A DNA stretch of 64,000 bases from Crambe crambe. Its lineage: Eukaryota > Porifera > Demospongiae > Poecilosclerida > Crambeidae. A model generated the notes under the pieces. It had not been told where the DNA came from, did no database searches, and saw only the letters and a list, made by a program, of their open reading frames with translations. Shown piece after piece: positions 24,801 through 36,800 of this stretch; the stretch's first letter is position 1; the number at the start of each line of letters is the position of its first letter. The stretch spans positions 6,076,001 to 6,140,000 of the forward strand of contig OZ004582.1 of the NCBI GenBank assembly GCA_963924555.1, given 5' to 3'. The position numbers and the translations under genes were made by a program.

Positions 24801-27800
24801 GCCTCAGGCTCTTAGAAAACCTACTGTTAGGCATTATCTTGCTTATGTTACTATAGCTACTAATGTGATCACCAAGGAGATGTGAAAAAAAGTATTGACT
24901 GTTTCTTTTTGTGTTTTGTATAAGTAAATAATATAATCATGATCATGGAATGATTAGGATAGCTAGATTTAGCTACATACATAGCTATAATATGATTGAA
25001 GTTTGTTCTATCTAAGTTACTGAGCTGATCCAGCATTGTAGTTGTTGAAGTTAATTCATCCGTTTCTTCATTCAAAGGTTCACTGCTACAATAATTAAGC
25101 TACCTGGCCCCTCCCCTCACTTGCTGGTTCTTGTGCGCGCAGCACGTGCTGCCGCCTTCACAATATACCCCACCCACTGCACCAAGGCTCTCCCAAACAA
25201 GACGGGTCACTGCAGCGTTCAGAACTACGTAGAGAAGGGGTACTCGTCAGTAGCTAATATCTCTGTTATTTACGTCGTAGAATCTTAACATTATAGCTCT
25301 AGCTAGCTATCGCTCCTGCTGTAAGGTTTGCTGTTGCTAGGTAGTTGTTACTATGTTCTAAATAAGTTAGACAGCTCGACCAACGGGATCTAAGTTATTT
25401 AGACACCCTCAGGCTCTTAGTAGCACCCTCGCTTCGCTCGGGATGCTACAGCCTTGGGCCTTCGGGTGTCTTAATAACTTAGATCCCTCGGTCTCGCTGT
25501 CTAACTATTATATATCCTGCTATAGCTAGCTAAGGCGAGTATAGACTAGGCTAGCTACAGTAAAGTAACTTTACCTTGACGCTTTAGCAGCCGCGCTTTC
25601 TTGTCTCCATGGAAATTAAATGTTATTTCCATGGACTATGGATAATATGACTCATAATGTCCGTCGTTCATGACAACGGCCATTACTGGCTTATAAACCA
25701 CACTGCGGCCCTTTGATCTCACCCACGCATGGGATATAAATATACATCTGCATTATGAGGGTGAAAGGTCAAGTAAAGCGAGCCGTATACGTAATAATGA
25801 ATAATATTTAGTTGAAACTGAGAGTAGCTATAGTCAACATTGCTCCATAAAGGTACGTATATACTCAGTACAAAAAATAATAAAGCAGTATATAGATTAC
25901 ACGAGTGTTTAAACAACATTTAACATCAGTAGTTAATAGCAGAGTTATGAACAGTGATACTGTCTTGATACTGAAGTACTAAAGAAGCTACGATGTCATT
26001 TGCTTGTCCTTCCAACTGGAAATTAAAACTATGTAGAAAAAAAGGGATGATTCTTGTAATTATATGGAGCCTATTCACAGAGGTACTTTACTATTTTATC
26101 AAATTTTCTGTACTTGATTTGGACGATAGGTCTTATATCAAGATTCTTGCAAATATTATATTAGCACTGTTAGCATTACTCTGTCCAGTGATGGGATGGA
26201 TTGCTGATGTCTACTGGGGAAGATACAAGATGATACGACGAAGCTTGTTCATCATGTGGCTAGCAACGATAGGAATATGTCTGATTTCTTTAATTCCAGA
26301 TGGACTTCATCATGCTCAAATAATCAAAGAAGCAACAGATATCCTGTTTCTCATAATGTTATACATCAGTATGGGAGGTTTCTTTGCTAGTGTAGTTCAG
26401 TTTGGAGTGGATCAATTACCTGATGCCTCTTCCAATGATATCACAGCATTTTGTAACTGGTACATTTGGGCAGCAAATGTTGGTTATGCAATACGAATAT
26501 TTTTTTCAGATTGCATCTGTACATTATATATTACATTAGCTAAAGTACTGCTCCCAGCCTGCGTGACCATAGCACTGTGTCTGGACTATAACTTCAATCA
26601 CTGGCTTATCAAAGAACCAGTATCAGAGAATCCGCTCAAACTGATATACAGAGTCATGCGCTATGCCTGGAAGAATAAGTATCCTCGTCAGAGGAGTGCC
26701 TTTACCTACTGGGATGATAAGCGTTACTCCAGACTGGATCTTGCCAAACACAAATTTGGTGGTCCTTTCACTACAGAGAAAGTGGAGGATGTGAAAACCT
26801 TTTGGCGTATAGTTGTATTTATATTAATTACTCTTGCCTACGTAAGTTTCAACGTAAGCAGCTTATCAGTGGCAAAGAATATGAAATATCACTTAAGGAA
26901 TGCAAGGGTTAGAACGACAAGCTGTTCCATAGAGGATATCAGTAGGTGTTTTCAGAGTGAAGCTCCAAATTATTTAGGCTACTTTCTTGTCATAGCAGTG
27001 ATACCGCTTTACGAGTTACTACTGCAACGTCTGATGCCAAGACCATCATTATTTACACAGTTCAATATCGGCATGTGTTTAGCTTTTCTGAGCATGATAG
27101 GATACTTATCCTTGGAGATTGGAGGTCATATCAAGATTGGCCACAATGAAACAAATATAACATGCCTCTTGGTACTTAAAAAGAGTGATTACAGCATAAA
27201 GAATTCACTTCCTCTTGATCACAAATGGATAATGATTCCAAAATTCTTTTATATTCTCAGCTACTTCTTTCTATATTCAGCAGCAGTAAAGTTTGTTTGT
27301 GCTCAGTCACCTTACTCCATGAAAGGATTAATGTTTGGATTAGGATTTGGAATTTATGAATTTTCAAATATCGCAGGTTATCTCATGTTATTACCTTTCC
27401 GTTATACTGCGCACAAGTGGCCTCCTAACAGGTACGGGTGTGGGACGTGGTACTTGCTGTCAGTGAGCATTGTACTCTTACTAGTGTGCATAACATTTTA
27501 TGTCCTCACTAGAAGATACAAGAACAGGCAGAGAGGTGATGTTCTACCCAATGAACAAATTTTCGCTACTAACTACTACTCTCGTTACGTAATGTATAAC
27601 TCAGTGGAGGATATTTCAACTTAGCTACAGTGTAGTTTCATGTAGATGTTACAGCACCATTAGTATTATTAAATAATCCCTAGCCCTAGCCTAGATTATT
27701 ACATAAGAGATGTGATTAACAATGTGACTTATTATGTGCATTATCACGTCTTGTCATCACTGTATCACTAGCCCATATATGGTCATCATGTGATCCCTTG

Positions 27801-30800
27801 CGACAGACTTGTACATATTTTTTTCTTTTTTTGATTTGAATAATTATTATGTATGACCTTTGAACTGGTGTGGCATGGTAGTGAATTGCCAATAAGTATT
27901 TATATGATGTGTCTGAAGAAAGTGAATGGTATCTGCTATAATACTGGAAAGGTTACGTCTGTGGATTGTAATGACAGCGTTATTAAAACATGCATGCACT
28001 ATTATAAATAAACATTGAAAACCATTCACTATAAAATACAGCAGCCATCCTTCTGAGAGATACAAAGAAGAAGAAGAAAAACAATTACACCTGCAGAATA
28101 AGTTACCAAAGCTGTTGTTACCTATCCATGGCTACTTCTTGTTTAAGTGTGGAATGATGGTGCATAAAAACAAAGGGATGATTCTTATATTTCTATGGAG
28201 CTTAACAGGATGGATTGCATACCACTTCATTCAGTTTTCTATTATTAATGCTAAAGAAATGATTGGACTACATGCGATAATTGCTACTATTCTATCAGGT
28301 AGTGCATTATTAATGGGTACATTATTCTTCCCAGTCTTAGGGTTGATTGCTGATGTCTATTGGGGAAGATACAAGATGATACGACGAACCCTATTCATCA
28401 TGTGGCTAGCTACAATTGCTATCTGTGTAGGACTTATCGTACCAGATAACTACCCACAAGTGAGACAAGCTTTTACTGTCCCCTTCATTATGATTTTATT
28501 CATCAGTTTGGGAGGACTACAAGTAAATATAATCCAATTTGGCATTGATCAATTGCCTGATGCTTCTTCTGCTGATATAATAGCATTTTCTAACTGGTTT
28601 GCTTGGATATGGAGTGTTGGTTACATAATTACAGCATTTTCTTTAAAATGCATTTGTAAAAAGTATGATACAGTGGCTAAACTACTGCTCCCAGCCTGTA
28701 TGACTCTAGCACTGTGTCTGGACTATAACTTCAATCACTGGCTGATCAAAGAACCAGTATCAGAGAATCCACTTAAGCTGATATACAGGGTCATGCACTA
28801 TGCCTGGAAGAATAAATATCCTCGTCAGAGAAGTGCTTTCACTTATTGTGATGATAAGCATTATTCCCGAATTGATTTCACTAAACAGAAATTTGGAGGA
28901 CCGTTTACAACAGAACAGGTTGAAGATGTAAAGACATTTTGGCGCTTATCCTTATTCACTAACATCATGATTTTCTTTTATGGCTTCTGTGCTTCCTCTA
29001 AATATCTAACTTATTCCATAAGATATCACCTAAGCGATTTAAATTTCACTGAATCAGCTTACTGTTCTACACAGGATGTTAGAACTCATTTTCAAAAGGT
29101 TAGTATATATGCCTGTGGACATCTTATGATAATAGTAGCAGTTCCTTTGTATGAATTGGTACTGCACCGTATCATGCAAGTGCCAAGATTATCTATACTC
29201 ACGAAATTTAATATTGGAATTTTTTTCACATTTTTAAGTATGTCAGGTTATCTATCGCTAGAGGCCACTGGTCACATCATCAAACTTGATGCTAACAAAA
29301 CAAAATGCTGGTTAGAAATAGATTTGCTAGAACATGACCACAGCTTTAAAAATCCACTTCCTTTGGACTACAAATGGTTCATGCTTCCAGAGAGCTTGCA
29401 TATAATTTCGAACTATTTACTGCTTTTTGCAACTATACAGTTTATCTGTGCTCAGATACCTTATACCATGAAAGGACTAATGTCAGGATGGATATTTGGA
29501 GCATATGGTTGTTCAATTATTGTTGGTGGTATTTTATTACTTCCCATAACTGCACATAAGTGGCCGTCTAGCAGATACGGATGTGAGACATGGTACCTAC
29601 TATCAATGAGTATAGTGTTCCTGTTGGTGTTTATATTTGCATCCATTTTGAGTTGGAGGTACAAGAAGAGGCAGAGAGAAGACACATTACCAAATGAGCA
29701 CATTTTTGCTATCGATTACTACTCGCGCTACACAATGTATGATTCAGTCAATTTCTCCTAAAAATTTGTCCTTCATTCATACCCCTGTCATCAAGCTCTT
29801 CCTTACAGCTCACACTACGATGTTTACTAACACTTTTTTATTCCTTTATTCTGCTTCCCCCCTAACCCACTACCTTCCCTATTATACTCATGCTAGAGTT
29901 AAGTACGTAATAAACCGTTCCTCTGCCTCATTTACCACTCACACTAATTTTTACGATGTAGTGGAGTCATAGAACACTTTATATTTAAATTAACTACGTA
30001 GCTGCATTTGTCATCATAACATAATTTCATGATAGCAAGTTCTTAGCATATAATATGAAAATAGAAAAAATTCCCAAAGTACAATTTAATATCAGTATAC
30101 TTTCATCGTTTCCAAATATCTATCGCTAATAGAAACTAATTGATAGAGAATTCACGAGAATTCAAATTTAAAATTATGCTGGCTATATTCTGTTATTGAC
30201 GTAGTCACTTTAATAATCATTTTTGGGAGGAATTAATCAGTGAAAATGTTATGACAGTGAACCACTAGATTATTACTTTCAGAGTGGATGTATTTACATA
30301 CATGTAACATATGATATATGTAAGGTAGAAATCAAATGTTATTCACGTTTTAGTCAAAGTTTACCTTTGTCATGACTGATGCTTTACAATAAATTTTTCT
30401 GCCTTTCGAACTTTTTTTTTCAAAAGTAGAAAGCGTGGATAAATTTTTGATTTTTACCCTCGACTGTCACATATATCAGAGAGTGCGGCAGCACTCTCTA
30501 TGTAGGGTTAGTACGGAATGGGCGTGGCTTCTCTCATTAGAACAATACAAACTAGACTCTCTGTATCTCTTCTATTCTTGCTACAGGCTCAACTAAACTT
30601 CGTACATCTGGAAAACAATGCAGAAGATGATGATATGACCACTCAAAACTCCTCCAGAACAGCGTCAACGATCAGCACCAGCCACCGCCTAAATCTAAAA
30701 TTTTTATGATTCGTTCAGATTGATCTTCTTTGACGGCTGTAACTACGCGCATTTACGTCAATTTACTTCAATTCGCGCGAACTTCATCCGCGAGCGGATG

Positions 30801-33800
30801 GCGAAGGATCACGAGAAATCATCCGTGCTATCACGCGAACGTACTTCTTTTTTTTTTCATGCGAATTTGGCTATTTCGTGGTGCGCGCATTTATATAATT
30901 TTTTCCCCTTCCCAGGCATACTACAGCAGCACTAATCCAAAATGCTAGCCATTCTATAATATTATACATCATATTTTCAAATACAACAGTTACAAAGTAA
31001 TAAAAGAGAGTGGGTTGTGGGTTGGGAGTGTTGGGGGTGTTATACATCATATTGCTTTGTTGTTTGTTTATTCTCAATGATAATTATATGAAATTTGGAT
31101 ACATAAGATTGTCAGAGAAACATTTGTATGATTAATTCTGAAGACACCTTGACAGGAGTAGCTAATTCTTAGCTGGAGTAGCAGTACAATAAACCTAGTA
31201 TATATTTCTTGTATCAGTTGATATTCAGTATCCGTGTTTCAATATCCAACTGTAAATTAAGGATAAACAAATATCAATGAATAGTGGACAAAAATTATGG
31301 ACTAATTGAAGTAAAGCATAACATATTTTGAAACCTTCAAGTATGAAATAGTCATACAACTACAAAGCCCGACATCTGACTGTCAGTCACATGACCACAA
31401 AACCCAACATACATCAGACTGCCAGCCACATGACTACAAAGCCCAACATATAACTATATACCGTAATCGTATAAATTTTCGATGGGGTTTTATTTTCGTT
31501 TTTTTCGTAGTCGATCAGAATCCTCGAAAATAATAAACGAAGTCTTAGTACTATGACGTCATATATGACGACGATGCGCATGCGTGTGTGATATCGATAG
31601 CAGCTGGAAAACAGATAGTCGAGAGTATCATGCTTCATTACTGCCGTTACCTGTCTCTCTTGCTTCTACAACGAAGCGTCTCGCCTTCCATAGCAGTCTA
31701 GATTTTAGTTTGGCCGTCGCCAGCCCAGCTTTTCTTGCATGTCACTCGGCCCCAGCAGCAGGCAATGATATAGCTATTAATATACGCGCATGTGCTTGCT
31801 ACGTACGTACGAAAATTAGACCTGCGGAAATTTTTTATTATAGGAACAATCCGGAAATTACGAAATTTTAAACCTCCGAAAATTTATACGATTACGGTAT
31901 CAGACTGCTAGCCACATGACTACAAAGCCCAACATAATTATATATGACTGCCAGTCACATGACCACAAAACACAAAGCCCAACATAATAATTATATCAGA
32001 CTGCCAGTCACATGACCACAAAGCCCAACATATATATCAGACTGCCAGCCACACAACTATAAAGTCCAACATAATATCAGACTGCCAGTCACATGACCAC
32101 AACGCCCACTATATATATATCAGACTGCCAGCGACATGACTACAAAGCCCAACATAATAATTATATCAGACTGCCAGTCACATGACCACAAAGCCCAACA
32201 TATATATCAGACTGCCAGCCACACGTACACGACTACAAAGCCCAACATAATATCAGACTGCCAGTCACATGACCACATATGACTGCCAGCCACACAACTA
32301 CAAAGCCCAACCTACAGTCACATGACCACAAAGCCCAACATATAATCAGACAGCCTGTCACAAAGTATATCAGAAGCCTAACAGACTGCCTCACATCACT
32401 ACAAAGGCCAGTACTAGACTGCATGCCAGGGTATGAGAAGCACCTTCTCCCTGCTATAGCTAGCCATATACAACTAACTTTATAGTTAGCTAGTAGTAAG
32501 TACCTAATTATAAAGCAAGATTAGCTAGTCTGCTTACATTAAAAAGCTCAGTCCTTCTTACCTGTCGATGCCATGTGTACATTGCATCACGTGCACCTTG
32601 CTTATAATCTTGCGCTATTAAAATAATACGCATAATTTTTAACTTGCGCATTTATATCCACCTATGTTGCATGTTTTTTTTGCGCGATTTCATTAACGTG
32701 AATCCGCGGGAAAAGGGGCCAAAATAACGCGTAATCCGGCGCTATCAGGCGTGTCTTCGCGGTCATTTTGCACGCGATTTATCGCAATAATTCGCGTAAG
32801 CTCGCGCAATGTTTAACACGGGTGGCTACTTCTTGTTTTAAGTGTGGAACTATGTTGCATAAAAACAAAGGGATGATTCTTATATTTCTATGGAGCTTAA
32901 CAGGATGGATTGCATACTACTTCATTGAGCTTTGTATTATTAATGCTAAAGAAATGATCGGACTACATACTTTCATTGCTTCCAAATATCTATTGCTAAT
33001 ATAAACTGAGAACTCAAATTTAAAATTATACTGGCTATATTCTGTTACTGCAGTTTATAACAAGTGAAAGGAAAAGGCCATGTAGGGTTAGTCTGTACGT
33101 TAACAGTTTCTGTCAACAAAAATCAAAATTATGCTGCCTTCAATAATAATCCCTACATCACCGCCTCCCACCAAGCTGCTTTAATTGTTCATGTCAGTAT
33201 AAAAGTTGTTCTGCTTGGTTTAGGCAGTGATGTAGGGATTATTATTGAAGGAAATGGGATCAATCTTGTTGTTCTTTATTCTTTCTTTCTAGTAACCTAC
33301 CCCCTTTAATTATTACTATACTCTGCTGTTGTCTATCGCAATTACAAATACTCATGCTACAGTTCTAACAATTTCCATGATCAACTGATCCCCCTTCTTA
33401 TTTACTACTAACACTAATTTTGTACAATGCAGTAGAGTCTTAGAATTTATATCACTTAAATTAGCTTGAAATGTCATTATTATTTGTATACCAGTTGATC
33501 ATAAAATAATTTTCTCTAGTTATCAACAGAAAAATTCACAAATTACTATTACAAATCACTTGATTCCAAATATCTAATACAGAATTCACAAGAGAATTGG
33601 TCAATTCAAATATACGTTTATAATGTAGTGATCTTATTATTTTTGGGAAGAATTAATAATGTAAATATTAAGATAGCAATTACTTTCAGAGTGCATGTAT
33701 TTTACATACAAAAGATAGATAGAACAGTCCTAGTAATTATGGCCAATAGGGATTTAGCAATTTAGCAAGACTTCTCTAGTTATTAACAGAAGATTCACAA

Positions 33801-36800
33801 ATTATAAATTAAAATCCCTATTTTCCAAACATCTATCTTAAATTGATACAGGATTCATAAGAGAGTCAGTCAATTCAATCATATTCTGTTTATAATGTAG
33901 CGATTTTAATCATTTTTGGGAAGAATTAATAATGTAAATGTTAAGATAACGATCACTTTCAGAGTGCATGTATTTTAGATACAAAAAACAGGTTGAACAG
34001 TCCTAGTAATAATTTAGTAGTGGCAAATAGGGATGGGTTACTGTAGGTTACTTTGAGATTCTAGAAAAGCATCTCTATAATAATCATCATAGCTTAAATA
34101 GTTAGGCTTCATGAATATAGAGAAAATATGAATGTAGCTGATACTGGAAATGTTTGTTGATTAAAATGATGACATGGATTATAATAAATAAACAATGGAA
34201 ACCAGCTACTATAAAATAATAATAGAGCAGTCATTCTTATGATAGATGCGAAAAAAGAATCCAAAGATATTGATAAAGCTGCCACTGGATATTTATGGCT
34301 ACTGCTCGTTTTAATTGTACAAAGATGCTTCATAAAAACAAAGGGATGGCTCTCATACTCCTATGGAGCTTATCAGGATGGATTACATACAGCTGCATTG
34401 CACTATTTATCATTAGTGCTAAAGAAATAATTGGACTACATGCATATGTGTCTGCTATTCTGTATGGTGCATTATTAATAGGTGCATTACTCTTCCCAGG
34501 GTTAGGGTTGATAGCTGATGTCTATTGGGGAAGATACAAGATGATACGACGAAGTTTGTTCATTATGTGGCTAGCTACAATTGCTATCTGTGTAGGATAT
34601 ATCATACCAGATAACTACCCACAAGTAAGACAAGCTTTTATCACCCTCTTCGCAGTGATTCTGTCCTTCAGTACAGTAGGATTACAAGTGAATATAATCC
34701 AATTTGGCATTGATCAATTGCCTGGTACTTCTTCTGCTCGTATAATAGAATTTTCTAACTGGTATTATTGGATATTTAGTGTTGGTTATATTATTGCAGC
34801 ATTTTCATTAGAAGGTGTTTGTAAAAAATATACTGCAGTGTCCAAACTACTGCTCCCAGTCTGCCTGACTCTAGCACTGTGTCTGGACTATAACTTCAAT
34901 CACTGGCTCATCAAAGAGCCAGTATCAGAGAATCCACTTAAGCTTATATACAGGGTCATGCACTATGCCTGGAAGAATAAGTATCCTCGTCGGAGGAGTG
35001 CCTTCACTTATAGTGATGACAAACGTCACTCCAGAATTGATTTCGCAAAACAGAAATTTGGTGGACCTTTCACTACAGAACAAGTTGAGGATGTAAAGAC
35101 ATTCTGGCGCATATTCATATTTTTAAGCATCATGGTTCTTTTTTATGGTTTCTTCTATAGCACTGCATTAGTAACTACTTCCATTGAATATCACCTAAGC
35201 AATTTAAATTTCACTGAATCAGCTTACTGTTCTGCACAGGAGATTAGCAACCGATTTCAAAAGGTTAGTCTATACGGCTGTGGATATCTTGTGGTAATTG
35301 TAGCAGTTCCTTTGTATGAATTGGTACTGTACCATTTCATGCAAGTGCCAAGATTATCAATACTCACAAAATTTAATATCGGAATATTTTTTGCATTTTT
35401 AAGTATATCAGCATATCTATCGTTAGAAGTCGCTGGTCATATCAAACTCGATGCTGATGAAACAAAATGCCAGTTACGTGTAGAATTCACTTTGGCAGAA
35501 CATAACCACAGCTTCAAATATACACTTCCTTTAGACTATAAATGGATTATGCTTCCAGAGAGCTTGCGTGTCGTTTCCTATTATTTCATGTTTTCTGGGG
35601 CTATACAGTTTATCTGTGCTCAGACACCTTATACCATGAAAGGACTAATGTCAGGATGGCTATATGGAGCATATGGTTGTTCAATCATTGTTAGTAATAT
35701 TATATTACTTCCCATCACTTTAACTACACACAAGTGGCCTCCTAACAGATATGGATGTGAGACATGGTACCTACTATCAGTGAGTATAGTGCTCCTGTTG
35801 GTGTTTATATTCTCATCCATCCTGAGTTGGAGGTACAAGAAGAGGCAGAGAGAAGACACGTTACCAAATGAGCACATTTTTGCTATTGATTACTACTCGC
35901 GCTACACAATGCATAATTCTATCAATTCCTCCTAAAAGTTTTTTAGCACTGCTATCAATTTTAATCACACTTTTGATTCCTTCTTTATTCTAGTAACCAA
36001 TCCCCCCTTATATCCTGCTGTTGTCTATCACAATTACAAAGTTCTAACAATTTCCATAATCAACTGTTCCCCCTTCTTATTTACTACTAACACTAATTTT
36101 TACAATGCAGTAGAGTCTTAGAATTTACATCACTTGAATTAGCTAGAAATGTGTGCCGGTCATTATTTGTATACCAGTTGATCATAACTTAATTTCATGG
36201 TAAATTTAGCAAGACTTCTCTAGTTATTAACAGAAAAATTCTCAAATTACTATTCAAAATCACTTATTTCCAAACATCTATCTTAAATTGATACAGGATT
36301 AACAAGAGAATTGGTCAATTCAAATCTTACTGGCTAGATTCTGTTATTGAAAGTTTATTATGTAGTGATCTTATAATTTTGGGAAGAATTAATAATGTAA
36401 ATATTAATATAGCGATCACTTTCAGAGTGCATGTATTTTAGATACAAAAAAAAAATGAACAGTCTTAGTTAATGGCCAATAGGGATGGGTTACTGTAGGT
36501 TACTCTGAGATTCTAGAAAGCATCTCTATAATGCTGGTATCAAATTATCATGTCTTAAATAGTTACGTATCTAGGTTTTATGAATTGTAGAGAAAATATG
36601 GATGTAGCTGATACTGGAAAGGTTATTCACTCACCCATCAGCAACATCATTATAATTATGTTTATTAATTAAAATGATGGCTTTATTAAAACATGGACTA
36701 TAATAAATAAACAATAGAAACCAGCTACTATAAAATAATAATAGAGTATTCTCATGATAGATGCAAAAAAAAGGATCTAAAGATACCAGCAAAAAGTTAT

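Larger units (their letters stand above)
24392..25992. other. Intergenic with several hairpins and a GC-richer patch
   Basis: Contains the hairpins at 24627-24708, 24777-24833 and 25366-25504. A GC-richer patch at about 25100-25260 (with CAGCACGTGCTG, a palindrome) carries no recognisable gene. A small TCCATGGAAA..TTTCCATGGA palindrome is near 25610-25635. Confidence 0.6.

Noticed and set aside
25081-25260. GC-richer patch considered as a CpG-island promoter or exon
   Set aside because: No open frame, splice pattern or family match; left as unassigned intergenic sequence.
31340-32430. Regular repeats resembling a CRISPR array
   Set aside because: Units are contiguous with only trivial TA spacers, no unique spacers, and the context is eukaryotic; called a satellite.
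35629-35877. ~80-codon antisense frame repeated under the 3' part of several transporter genes
   Set aside because: Occurs in each copy only because the genes are duplicated; it mirrors conserved + strand codons and has no independent signal.
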